Shown here: positions 48,001-55,917 of the stretch, one piece after another
How positions within the stretch are numbered: the stretch's first letter is position 1
Layout of the letters: every line of letters begins with the position of its first letter
Assembly: GCA_903858275.1 (NCBI GenBank)
Contig: CAIOIC010000063.1
Span: 1-64,000, forward strand
Reading direction: 5' to 3'
DNA length: 64,000 nt
Source of the DNA: an uncultured Verrucomicrobia subdivision 3 bacterium
GTDB lineage: Bacteria; Verrucomicrobiota; Verrucomicrobiia; Limisphaerales; UBA11358
Translations under genes and position numbers: made by a program
The notes under the pieces: generated by a model
The model's database searches: none
The model's input: only the letters and a program-made list of their open reading frames with translations
What the model was told of the DNA's origin: nothing

Positions 48001-48644
48001 TGGTCGCCCATCAGAAAGTTGCCGCCGGGAATCCGGACGTATTGAGCGCTAAATGGGATGATGACGTTCGATGTGCCAAACGTGACCGTGAGCGTGATCT
48101 GGTCGAGCCAGATACGGGCATTCGCCTGCCCGCTGGCGAACTGGAATTGCAAGAACAGGTTGCTGACTAGATCGGCGGGCTGAAGCACGTAAGTGTAATT
48201 GCGCCAGGTGTGATTCGTGCCGTTGGTCTCGGCCAGCCGCGTCGTGAAGCCGGCGCCGTTGTTGAGCAGCATTGCCCAGCCGTTATTGTTGGTCAACCCG
48301 GCGGCGTTGAGGTAAAAACTGAGCGTGCCGCTGTTGCCGCGCGCATTAATGCCTGCCGCCGTCGTGATGGAACTGTCGGCCAGATTGGTCGTGCCCATCT
48401 TGAACGACATCCCGTTGGTATTGCCGCTACCGTAGTTGGCGTTGGTGTTTTGCTCGAAAGGATTACTGACGCTGTAAGCGAGACTCCACGGATAATTGCA
48501 GCCAGTCCCCGTCCACGGTTTCAGGGTGTTCGTCCCCATGGTTTCCGAAAACACCACCAGATTGGTGGTTGCGGCCGCGGCGCGCCACACCCCGATTGCG
48601 CCCAATACCAGTGCCGCCAAGGCGATATGAAGGCATCTGCTCAT
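45078..48644 (-). CDS. Giant secreted FGE-fold plus arylsulfotransferase-like fusion protein
   Basis: The product is 1188 aa with a signal peptide (cut near AAAATTN). Residues about 30-190 form a carbohydrate-binding-like jellyroll. Residues about 203-530 are an FGE/SUMF1-type fold (VRIPGGNFLMGD, GFRLPTEAEWEYAAHG, GLYDMGGNVWEWCNDW, CLRGGTWWNG). Residues about 540-985 match arylsulfotransferase-type propellers (GGGEGGRLEERDW, THHDLAQLPNGNVL, DHSTTT). A TSP3/EF-like calcium repeat (DHDGDGLSDLLEYQLG) and a terminal FYRIKATR module follow. After RGGTWW the segment lacks the paired cysteines that catalyse Cys-to-formylglycine conversion in true FGE. Box C lies 23 nt before the ATG, and the multicopper oxidase follows. 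Confidence 0.82.
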   Translation of the reverse strand: MSRCLHIALAALVLGAIGVWRAAAATTNLVVFSETMGTNTLKPWTGTGCNYPWSLAYSVSNPFEQNTNANYGSGNTNGMSFKMGTTNLADSSITTAAGINARGNSGTLSFYLNAAGLTNNNGWAMLLNNGAGFTTRLAETNGTNHTWRNYTYVLQPADLVSNLFLQFQFASGQANARIWLDQITLTVTFGTSNVIIPFSAQYVRIPGGNFLMGDQFGYIDLKHYTDEEPVHNVYISPLYMATTLATCREYCDYLNSALTNGSIEVRTNIVYAVGGTNVFFYTHDASSSSRIQFQNNSFTVLNSRDLHPVTSVRWFGAIAYCNWLSQQGGFDSCYNVTNGDVDFSKNGFRLPTEAEWEYAAHGGQTNPYVMFPWGMNTNANGTFANWENSYDPFESTNDYPCTTPVGFYNGALRLKSDYNWPGSQLTYQTSDGSNPYGLYDMGGNVWEWCNDWYMNTYYAYCTNNNIVTNPPGPTYAQADLFPSNSAPGAVAYRCLRGGTWWNGNSASDYDYGHARVSNRDPSYFLGGGPPGDPNGQWSQTGFRVMRPEKITQTIGLFLNTTNASPGYTLMSPMQGNNTYLLNNSGQYVHRWTSSYNPGRAEYLTPEGHLLRTCSVGNQSKLNTGGGEGGRLEERDWQNNLIWCFELNTTNQMTHHDLAQLPNGNVLMIACEKIYLANLLAAGFKTNAQTEISVRTNGGFALPDYIIEVRPDRKDGTTNGTIVWEWHVMDHLIQDYDATKANYGVVSNHVELINANAGNLQQFWNHFNGIDYNPQFDQILISSRNQSEVWVIDHSTTTIQAAGHTGGKYGKGGDLLYRWGNPAICNLTDATHKEMLWQQHCAVWIPTNCPGAGHILIHDNGIGRVSPASACYTSIDEIVPPVNANGFYAGASNVYFGPTNYFWVYTNSPATNFYGADIGGVERELNGNTLITFGIRGTLFEVTTNRQTVWQYVNPSAATPYAQGSTVPFDPNSNINFPLQTMNEVFKVHRYPASFSGFAGKDLTPRGTIETYTGAATDTVGLGLPDIWTRSHFGNLSAVTATSDHDGDGLSDLLEYQLGIDPTAWSSANNGIPDGWAIAYGFDPTLAAVAKLINTNGNTTLQNYLADLNPTNAASRLAITKLQVTGGNVNLTWIGGNNAWQYLECSPSLTTNQWTTISTNNPPTSITNNFIHTGANGGSNLFYRIKATR

Positions 48645-48667
48645 AACCCCAATATGACCAAAGTAAC

Positions 48668-48684
48668 CTTAAGATAGCATTAAG
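48668..48684 (-). promoter_or_regulatory. Predicted response-regulator box C (FGE-ASST/multicopper oxidase operon)
   Basis: On the minus strand this is CTTAAT-GCTAT-CTTAAG. The second hexamer ends 23 nt before the ATG at 48644, with a -10-like CATATT 11 nt after the box and 6 nt before the ATG. It shares the following bases GTTnnTTnGG with the other boxes. Confidence 0.78.
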
Positions 48685-48805
48685 TGGAAACACGTTAACG
48701 TCTCACTATGATTCGGGAGGGAGTATTTGAATGTGTTTAATTGATGGCTCGTCAATCGCTGGACGCGTTCGGCATTGCTTGATTCATCGTCTGGAATGAT
48801 TGATT

Positions 48806-50122
48806 TTACCCGCCCCGCACCAGCCGCACGAAATTGCCAATGTGAATGGCATCGCCTTGCGGTCCGCGCCCGCGGGGAAACATATTGGGGTCGCCTGATT
48901 TGGGGTCGCTCCGCTGGGCGCCCGCGCCATGGACATCCACGAGATGATATTCACCGCTGCCGCGGTCGCTGCTGCCGGCTTCGGGCGGTCCGCGCCTTTC
49001 GGGCGGGCCGCCCGCCATGCTCCGCGCGGACATCCAGCCGGCGGCGCGGCCAAATGAAATGTAAACCGCCGCCCCGCCGCCGATAAAACTGGCATGAGTC
49101 GTTCCCGTCCAATAAAACGGAAAATCAGCCTGTCCAGCCTCGTTGGCGATTTGCATGCAATGGAACAGCGGATCGATCGCCGCCGACCGGCTCGTGTCTG
49201 GCGAGCGGGAATAATCCACGATGCTCTGCAATTCCTTGGCGTTGGGCATGCGCCAGTCGTTGTGGCCCAGGAAGTTTTCCGCGTTCTTCTGCTGCACCCA
49301 CGCCAGCGCATCCTGCCAGTTCATGCCCCGACCGCTGTCTGATTTGGACCACATCAGGCCGCTGGCGTTGTCGGTGATGATGCCGTTCTGGCTGCCTTGA
49401 AAGATGTTTTTGCCGTAGGCCGGATTGCCGCGCACGCACAGCGCAAAAAAAGTTTTTTCCATCCCGCCGCCCGGCATGAACAAATCGTAGCCCTTGATGC
49501 GTCCATCGGCGAAATTGACGCCAAAAAGTTTATCGAAGCCGCGCGCGCCCTTGCCGACATATTTGGTGCTGGAGGCATATTGCGAATCAATGGTGCGTTC
49601 GCCCGCGCGCGTATCGCCATAGGCAAATTTGAAAAACCTCGTGTCAATAAATGGCTTCATTCGGGCGGCATCAGAACTTGGCCCGCTGGGATCCATCCCG
49701 CTGAAAATAATGAGCGAATACAACTCTTTGATGGTTGGCAGTCGCCAATCATTATAACCGCCGAACCTGGCTGCGTTAAGTTTCGCGGGAAGCGCTTGAG
49801 CTTGGGTCAAAGTCAATTTGTCGGCGCGATTAAGAATGCCATTGCCGTCGGTGTCCGGGCTGCGCTGCCAGGTTAAGCCGGTGACGTTATCCAAAACGGT
49901 TAAACCATCGGCGCTCAAAGTATAATTGGGCGGATGAAGGTGAAACTGCGCGTCCTGCCCATAAAAAGCTTCTCCTTTTTTCGGGGGCGCAATTTCGCTG
50001 CGATTGTCGTAACACTTCAGCTGGGCGGTATCTACGACTGGGTAGGGTGGCAATGCAAATAGATGCGTCTGGCAAACAAGCCAGAATATTAAGAAAAATG
50101 GGGATGGAATTTTAATATCCAT
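48806..50122 (-). CDS. Secreted DUF1566 (Lcl C-terminal-like) double-domain protein
   Basis: The product is 438 aa with a signal peptide (MDIKIPSPFFLIFWLVCQTHLFALP). It carries two DUF1566-type units. The first (about residues 75-190) has VTGLTWQRSPDTDGNG and GGYNDWRLPTIKELYSLI. The second (about 245-345) has NASGLMWSKSDSG and GHNDWRMPNAKELQSIVDYS. Lcl/DUF1566 domains have a C-type-lectin-like fold and can bind glycans or collagen; the FGE fold in the neighbours is related. It is the last gene of the box B operon, 14 nt after the phosphoesterase. Its own function is unknown. Confidence 0.78.
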   Translation of the reverse strand: MDIKIPSPFFLIFWLVCQTHLFALPPYPVVDTAQLKCYDNRSEIAPPKKGEAFYGQDAQFHLHPPNYTLSADGLTVLDNVTGLTWQRSPDTDGNGILNRADKLTLTQAQALPAKLNAARFGGYNDWRLPTIKELYSLIIFSGMDPSGPSSDAARMKPFIDTRFFKFAYGDTRAGERTIDSQYASSTKYVGKGARGFDKLFGVNFADGRIKGYDLFMPGGGMEKTFFALCVRGNPAYGKNIFQGSQNGIITDNASGLMWSKSDSGRGMNWQDALAWVQQKNAENFLGHNDWRMPNAKELQSIVDYSRSPDTSRSAAIDPLFHCMQIANEAGQADFPFYWTGTTHASFIGGGAAVYISFGRAAGWMSARSMAGGPPERRGPPEAGSSDRGSGEYHLVDVHGAGAQRSDPKSGDPNMFPRGRGPQGDAIHIGNFVRLVRGG

Positions 50123-50136
50123 GATGTTTTGAGCCG

Positions 50137-51156
50137 TTATTTCGGAGTAATTTCATACGAATGCGCAAGGATTTCTTTGGTTTGAATTATGTCAGCCACG
50201 CCTAACTTGACATATTCCACCTTCGCCTTGTCCGCCGTAACCGTAACGCGCAGATAGCCTGAACTGCCGAGAATGACGCCGCGCTGGTAGCCGTAATCCG
50301 CCGCACTGCGCGTGCTGCCGTTCGGATCGCCGGGTTGTGGAGCCTCCTGATAGACGATGCCGTCCAAGTCCTGTTTCGCATAGAGGTGATCGTGACCGTG
50401 AAAGACTGCCGCGACGTGATTCTGCAAGAGTAGTTGATGAATCGGCGCAGCCCAACCGGGACGATGCCGCGCGAACCCGTCCGCTCCGTCGGCATTTTTG
50501 CCGCCCCATTCGTAAAACGCCGCGCCTTCCACGCCGCCGCGGCCTTGGCGGTCCGCCCCGCCCACAAGGTGGTGGATGAAAACAAACTTAAACTTCGCAC
50601 GGCTTGTTTCGAGCGTGCGTTTGAGCCAATCGTATTGCTCTTTGCCCAGCGTGCGATGCCAGTTGTCGTCGTTGCGCCGGGCGCGGGGCGTGAACCAGAA
50701 CGGGTCGAGCGCGATGAACAGCGTGTTATTCGTCTCCCACGCGTAGTAATTGCGACCATCCGGCGCGAGTGGCTCGGGAAAATATTTCACCCGCATCGCG
50801 CGTGACCACATTGCCAGGCTGTTTGTCGTGCCGTCGAGGTAACGCCCGCTCTCGCCGTCGTGATTGCCGATGACGAGATGCAACGGTGCGCCGAGCAGAT
50901 TGAAGTAGCGGCGCTGGTCGAGGTATTGCTGCGCAGCCACCGCGCGGTTCGTCAGCTTCTCGGACATGAACGTGTCGCCAAGATCAATATGGAACAACGG
51001 CTTGTCTGCCGCCGCCCGTTTCAACGTGCGCTGATAAAACTCGCGGTCGGTGTGGTCGTCAAGATGCGAATCTGCGGTGATGGTGAAGACGAACGGGTTT
51101 TCCGCCAGCGCGATGCCGGCGGTGAAAACAAGTCCGAGCGCTGATAAGAATTTCAT
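50137..51156 (-). CDS. Secreted calcineurin-like metallophosphoesterase
   Basis: The product is 339 aa with a signal peptide (MKFLSALGLVFTAGIALA). Dimetal motifs are intact: TADSHLDDH, HIDLGDTF, VIGNHDG, FIHHLVGG and VFHGHDHLYAK. It should hydrolyse a phosphate ester or anhydride outside the cytoplasm. The ATG overlaps the stop of the sulfatase-like gene by four bases (ATGA), so translation is coupled. Phosphatase activity in an operon of sulfate-related folds may mean general anion-ester chemistry. Confidence 0.9.
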   Translation of the reverse strand: MKFLSALGLVFTAGIALAENPFVFTITADSHLDDHTDREFYQRTLKRAAADKPLFHIDLGDTFMSEKLTNRAVAAQQYLDQRRYFNLLGAPLHLVIGNHDGESGRYLDGTTNSLAMWSRAMRVKYFPEPLAPDGRNYYAWETNNTLFIALDPFWFTPRARRNDDNWHRTLGKEQYDWLKRTLETSRAKFKFVFIHHLVGGADRQGRGGVEGAAFYEWGGKNADGADGFARHRPGWAAPIHQLLLQNHVAAVFHGHDHLYAKQDLDGIVYQEAPQPGDPNGSTRSAADYGYQRGVILGSSGYLRVTVTADKAKVEYVKLGVADIIQTKEILAHSYEITPK

Positions 51157-52517
51157 GGGTTGGCCTTTCGCTTGCCGCCACCGCCTCGCTTCACTTCCAC
51201 GGGCTTTGAAGGGTCGTAATTGGGGTTGGGCTTCGGTAATTGCGCGTTCATTGCGGCGAGGTATTGCGCCAGCCGCTGGCTCAACTCTTTCGCCTTATCC
51301 GGCATTTGCGCCGCGAGGTCGCGCCGCTCGCCCGGGTCTTTGGTGACGTCGAAAAGCTTCAGCTCGCCCGTCTCATAAGCGTGGATCAATTTTAAATCAC
51401 CCAGATAAATCGCCGCCGCCGGGCCTTGGGCATCCTTGTCGTAATGCGGGAAGTTGACGACAAACGCCTCGCGCGGGCGCTTCACGGTGCCGACACCTTC
51501 GCTTTTCAGCACGCCGGCAAAACTTCCGCCTTCAATGCTTGCCGGCAAAAGTTCGCGCACTCCAGCCAATTCAGCAAAGGTAGGAAACAGATCCGTCGCA
51601 CTCACGCGCACGTGCGAACACACATATGGCTTCACGCCCGGACCGGCGACAATGAACGGCACGCGCAAGCCGCCTTCCCACACTGTGCCTTTGCCGCCGG
51701 TGAGCGGGGGATTTCGTCCCGGAGTGCCGTGGTCGGTCGTGTAAACAATATAAGTGTTGGCTTTCAATCCCAGTCGGGCGACGGCATCAAGCAGCTGACC
51801 TAGCGTCTGATCGACAATCATAGTTTCATCGTCCGTCGGTTCAGGACGGCGCGGCGGCCCGCCTTTCTCTGCCTGATTCGGATAATGCGAGAGCTGGAGA
51901 TAGAACGCTTTGCCCGCTTTAACCTGTCGCTCCATGAAATCAATTCCTTTGGCCGTCATCGCGAGCGCCTGTTTCGGGTTTGGCGCTGCAACGTTATCCG
52001 GTCCGCCGTTTCCGGTGGCCCCGTCGCTTTCATCAAAGCCGTGCTGGCTCGGACTCACCCGCCCGACGTGCCATTTGCCGAAGTGCGCCGTCGCATAGCC
52101 CGCCCGCTTTAGAATTTCTGCAACCGTTGTTTCCGCCGCCGGCAATTCCATCAGCGCGCTTGGTGTGATGACTCGGCCATTGGCTTCGCCGGAGCTGTCG
52201 CGTTTGCCTTCGTTCACAAACGTCATGTGCAATTGCGCTGGGCTTTTGCCGGTGAACAACGCCGCCCGCGACGGCGTGCAACGCGGTGAAGCGGCATAGC
52301 CATCCGAGAAACGCATCCCCGCCGCCGCGAGCCGCTCCAGGTTTGGCGTCCGGATGCCGGTGCCTTTGGATGCGGGATTGCGGTCGTCCATTTGCACCGA
52401 GGAACTGGTCCAGCCTGCGCCTTCGCCGAGCACGACGATGAAGTTGGGTTGCTTTTCCGCAGCGAAGAGATGCGTTGAAAGCCACGCGGCGCTGAAAATG
52501 CTAAACAATCTTTTCAT
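51153..52517 (-). CDS. Sulfatase-like protein with altered metal site
   Basis: The product is 454 aa with a signal peptide (cut near LFAAEK). The formylglycine motif is intact: C80 in SPRCTPSRAALFTGKSP. Later sulfatase features are also present (HFGKWHVG, YTTDHGTPG, GGKGTVWEGGLRVPF). The N-terminal block reads NFIVVLGEGAGW where canonical sulfatases have an Asp-Asp pair binding calcium, so those ligands are Gly-Glu-Gly (residues 31-33). It may be a non-canonical sulfatase, a phosphonate hydrolase relative or a non-enzymatic binder. It lies between ASST-like copy 2 and the phosphoesterase. Confidence 0.82.
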   Translation of the reverse strand: MKRLFSIFSAAWLSTHLFAAEKQPNFIVVLGEGAGWTSSSVQMDDRNPASKGTGIRTPNLERLAAAGMRFSDGYAASPRCTPSRAALFTGKSPAQLHMTFVNEGKRDSSGEANGRVITPSALMELPAAETTVAEILKRAGYATAHFGKWHVGRVSPSQHGFDESDGATGNGGPDNVAAPNPKQALAMTAKGIDFMERQVKAGKAFYLQLSHYPNQAEKGGPPRRPEPTDDETMIVDQTLGQLLDAVARLGLKANTYIVYTTDHGTPGRNPPLTGGKGTVWEGGLRVPFIVAGPGVKPYVCSHVRVSATDLFPTFAELAGVRELLPASIEGGSFAGVLKSEGVGTVKRPREAFVVNFPHYDKDAQGPAAAIYLGDLKLIHAYETGELKLFDVTKDPGERRDLAAQMPDKAKELSQRLAQYLAAMNAQLPKPNPNYDPSKPVEVKRGGGGKRKANP

Positions 52518-52569
52518 TGATTTTCAGATTATGCGGAAAAGTATGACGTGTTGGCGAGTTCATCCAGTT

Positions 52570-54159
52570 TCAATTGGCGTCGCGTTTTTGATTATCCTTG
52601 TCTTGGTCGCGTCTGCCGCCTCGGCTACCTTGGCCATTGCCTTTCCCTTGAGGCCGATCGCCCGGCGGACGTTTGCGATAGGAATCAATGCCTTTCTCAG
52701 TCCGCTCGGTGATGGTGCCATTGGGGGTCAGGTCGCGACCTTTGAAGGCCGGATGGTCGAAGGGATAACGGAAGGCTCGGAACGCAGAGTTCACCATCGG
52801 CAATGCATCGCCGAGGACTTTCACCGCGCCGTCGCGTGTGACGGGGTTGATGTATTCCCAAACCAGTTTGCCGTCGGAAGTCACCTCGAAGAAATGGCCC
52901 TCCGTGTCGGAGCAGATGAAGGTGTTGCCGTTTGGCAGCCGTTGGCCGCTGGAACCTATGTGACTGAAGAATCCGTGGCTGTTGACGGAGCGATAGCTCC
53001 AGACGATCTGCTTCGAGATCTGGCGCGGCTCGTTGTGGGTGTCGTGGTCGTAGGTCTCACGCCGGTAGCCGGCCGCGGGCGGGTTGACATACTTGCCGGT
53101 GTCGCGTCCGGTGGCGTCGAGGAACGGATTGATTTCCAGAATCGATGAGCCGGGCGTGCGCTGGTAGAGATATTGGCCGTTGTTGAAGACCATGAGATGT
53201 CCCGCACCGGGCAGGCCCGATGGAATCCATGATGCGTCGTGCGAGCCCCCCATCTGTTTGTGGCCGGAAGTGGCGGAGTCCCAGTTATCCAAGACGTGAG
53301 GCGGGTCGCCCTGCGCGTAGCGGGCGGGGTCGCCGAAGCGATAGAGAAAATCTCCCGCCGGGCTGGCAGCTTTGGCGATGCTGGATTTAGCGTCGCCAGC
53401 AATAAATGTCCCGTCGTGGTCAATGACGTAAAGTTCGCCCTGCACGGAATTGATGACGAGATGGCCCGACGTCGCGTTGTAATCGAGCGAATTGCAGTGC
53501 AGCCAGTCGCGCTTCAGCGGCTTGCCAGGCATGTTGATGTTGATACGCCCCGGATAGTCAGCGATGGTTTTGCCTGTGCCAACGTAGTTGGGCTTGGTCG
53601 CATCAGTGTTCTGCACCACGTGGTCGAAGAAACACCATTCCCAGATCACGTTGCCTTGCATATCCACTTCGACTATGGCGTCCATTTGTCCTTCATCGCG
53701 ATTCGAAAGTTTCTTCGGATCTGCTCCGGCGGCGATTGCCTGTTCGGTAGATATGGATTTGTTGGCGATGTAGAGCGTGGTCGGTGCATTAAGCTTCTTG
53801 TTGAAGATGCGCACCCAATCATGATGCGGTGCGTAACCGGCGCGTTTCTCAGTGTATTCCCAAACCGTCTTGCCGTCCCAGTCCACCTCCTTGAAACCTT
53901 GGAACCCGCTGGGGTCGTCTTTGCCGGCGTCCAGGATGTTGCCGTTGTCGAGCAAGTGCGGATTCGTGCCGACGGGCCAGGTGTGAACCACGCGGCCTTG
54001 CAGGTCGAGCAGGAAGGTCCGGTTGCCGACGCCGAAGAGCGTGTAGCCGCCGAAGGCGTTCGTCGGGTTGCAATAAAGCAGCTCCGTGGGTCCTTGCAAT
54101 CGCTCGTAGGCGAAGGCTGAAGTGGTGACTAGTGCGAAAAGGATGAGGATGTGTTTCAT
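52570..54159 (-). CDS. Arylsulfotransferase-like (ASST) propeller protein, copy 2
   Basis: The product is about 529 aa. The ATG complementary to 54157-54159 starts a signal peptide (MKHILILFALVTTSAFAYE); the open frame reaches 54273 into the previous gene. Propeller features include GFQGFKEVDWDGKTVWEY, APHHDWVRI, NVIWEWCFFDHVVQNTD, LVINSVQGELYVIDHDGTF and GSSGQRLPNGNTFICSDTEG. This resembles ASST-family PQQ-like propellers that move sulfuryl groups between phenols, although activity is not proven. The C-terminus is a charged, Gly/Arg/Gln-rich tail. It begins 10 nt after copy 1. Confidence 0.78.
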   Translation of the reverse strand: MKHILILFALVTTSAFAYERLQGPTELLYCNPTNAFGGYTLFGVGNRTFLLDLQGRVVHTWPVGTNPHLLDNGNILDAGKDDPSGFQGFKEVDWDGKTVWEYTEKRAGYAPHHDWVRIFNKKLNAPTTLYIANKSISTEQAIAAGADPKKLSNRDEGQMDAIVEVDMQGNVIWEWCFFDHVVQNTDATKPNYVGTGKTIADYPGRININMPGKPLKRDWLHCNSLDYNATSGHLVINSVQGELYVIDHDGTFIAGDAKSSIAKAASPAGDFLYRFGDPARYAQGDPPHVLDNWDSATSGHKQMGGSHDASWIPSGLPGAGHLMVFNNGQYLYQRTPGSSILEINPFLDATGRDTGKYVNPPAAGYRRETYDHDTHNEPRQISKQIVWSYRSVNSHGFFSHIGSSGQRLPNGNTFICSDTEGHFFEVTSDGKLVWEYINPVTRDGAVKVLGDALPMVNSAFRAFRYPFDHPAFKGRDLTPNGTITERTEKGIDSYRKRPPGDRPQGKGNGQGSRGGRRDQDKDNQKRDAN

Positions 54160-54169
54160 GGCTGGTGTC

Positions 54170-55870
54170 TCATTTGTCTGTTGGTTGGCCATCACGAGGC
54201 GGGCGATTCTCACGGTTGCCGCCGCTTTGACCGTCTTGTCCCCTCTTTCCACCGCCACCACCGCCGGGTCCACGGTCGGTGCGTTGCGCTTCGGTCATGA
54301 GGTGGAGGCCGGTTTTACCCTTCTGCGAGGTCGGCAGTTCAATGACGCCTTTCGGTGTCAGGTCGCGCCCGGCTAAGCCGGGATAGGTGGGCTCGTAGCG
54401 GTGAACCTTGAACACGGCGTTCCATAAGTGGCCGCGCATGTCTTTGCCGGGCAGCTCGCCTTGGGCGAGAATCCCGCCGCGCACCATCGGGTTCACATAT
54501 TGCCAGACCATTTCGCCGGTGGGCGTGACCTCAAACAGGTTGCCGACGATGCCGCCGCAGATGAGCGTATTGCCGTTGGGCAACCGGTGCGCCCCGGATA
54601 TTTCGGCGGAAAAGAAGTCCGTGCGATTCTTTGCTTCGTAGTGCCACACGGGTTTCTCCGGGCCGTAGGCTTTGCCGGGTTGGAGGATGTAGCGGCCGCT
54701 GGCATCCATCGGCAGCACGATTTCTTCCACGCTCGACCAGCCGCGATCGTAGCCGTTATTGAAGATCGTCATGTGACCGGCCCCGGGATAGCCGTCAGGA
54801 ATCCACTGGGCGTCGTGCTGCTGGACGAGTTGCTTGTCTTGCAGCGTGCCGCGCTTGTAAGCCGCCGGATTGCCCCAGCGATAGATCAGGTCGCCGCCTT
54901 TGCCTTGCTTGCCGCCCGCATGGCTGGCTGCTTCTTTGGTGGTGGTGCTGTGGTCGATGATCCAAACCTCGTTGCAACCCCGAACACTGATGGCGATCTG
55001 GTCGAGTTTCGGGTTGTAATCGAACGAATTCATGTGGTTCCAGAATGCAGGCGTGGCGCGACCGTTGCAGGATACGCTTACCAGCTCCGGATGCGCCGCC
55101 ACGTCGCCATAGTTGGGCTTGGTGCGGTCGAAGTCTTGAATCAGGTGATCCCAGACGTGCCATTCCCAGACGATGCGGCCGCCTTTGGGCTTGATCGGCT
55201 CAATCTCGACCAGGGCGTCGGGCACCAGATATTCATCGCGCATAAGACTGACATCAAAACCGGCCGCCACCGCTTGCTCGCGGGTTTTACGTTCGACCAT
55301 GAGGGCAAGAATATTGCCGTTGGGCAGGGGTTTGAGGTCATGATGCAACTGGTAGTCGCGCGTGGCGTGGTCAAACTCCCAAACCAGATTGCCATCCCAG
55401 TCATACTCTTCAATGCGACCGCCTTCGCCGCCACCGGTGCCGCCCTGCACCCGGAGCATGCAGGCGCGGATCATGTGTCCGTTTGGCAGCAGATGCACGA
55501 CCTGACCGGGTTCGTAGGCGCTCTTCCAGGAATGAACAACTTGCCCGTCGTTCTTCATCAGGTAGGTCATCATGTTGTGCTTGGGCGCGAACAAGGTGTA
55601 GCCGTCGTAGGCCTTGGGAGAATTGAGGAATAGACCGACGGTCTGACCCGGATTGGGCGAAACGGGTGTTTTGTTCTCCGGCATCTCGTGCCGCCCGCCG
55701 CCGCCCCCGCTGCCTTCGCGACTGCGACCCTGGCCCTGTCCACCGGGCTGACGTGGACGGTCATTGGGTTGTTCTTGCGCCAGGGTGACCTGTATTGCCG
55801 CCACCATCAGCAACAAGCCGAAGAGGACATTCCGGGTTGAATGACTTGTGGATTCGTTTTCTTTTTTCAT
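54170..55870 (-). CDS. Arylsulfotransferase-like (ASST) propeller protein, copy 1
   Basis: The product is 566 aa with a signal peptide (cut near VTLAQEQ) and a Gly/Arg-rich stretch after it (about residues 33-65). The propeller begins at TVGLFLNSPKAYDGYTLFAP and includes GGGEGGRIEEYDWDGNLVWEF, LHHDLKPLPNGNIL, DHSTTT and HRLPNGNTLICGG. Its sequence is very similar to the ASST half of the fusion gene at 45078. A Gly/Arg-rich tail ends the protein. It is the second gene of the box B operon, 47 nt after the FGE-PEBP gene. Confidence 0.82.
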   Translation of the reverse strand: MKKENESTSHSTRNVLFGLLLMVAAIQVTLAQEQPNDRPRQPGGQGQGRSREGSGGGGGRHEMPENKTPVSPNPGQTVGLFLNSPKAYDGYTLFAPKHNMMTYLMKNDGQVVHSWKSAYEPGQVVHLLPNGHMIRACMLRVQGGTGGGEGGRIEEYDWDGNLVWEFDHATRDYQLHHDLKPLPNGNILALMVERKTREQAVAAGFDVSLMRDEYLVPDALVEIEPIKPKGGRIVWEWHVWDHLIQDFDRTKPNYGDVAAHPELVSVSCNGRATPAFWNHMNSFDYNPKLDQIAISVRGCNEVWIIDHSTTTKEAASHAGGKQGKGGDLIYRWGNPAAYKRGTLQDKQLVQQHDAQWIPDGYPGAGHMTIFNNGYDRGWSSVEEIVLPMDASGRYILQPGKAYGPEKPVWHYEAKNRTDFFSAEISGAHRLPNGNTLICGGIVGNLFEVTPTGEMVWQYVNPMVRGGILAQGELPGKDMRGHLWNAVFKVHRYEPTYPGLAGRDLTPKGVIELPTSQKGKTGLHLMTEAQRTDRGPGGGGGGKRGQDGQSGGNRENRPPRDGQPTDK

Positions 55871-55917
55871 AGCAAAATAGATTTTTAAGAGGTTGGTTGG
55901 CTCACTAAAACATTGGT

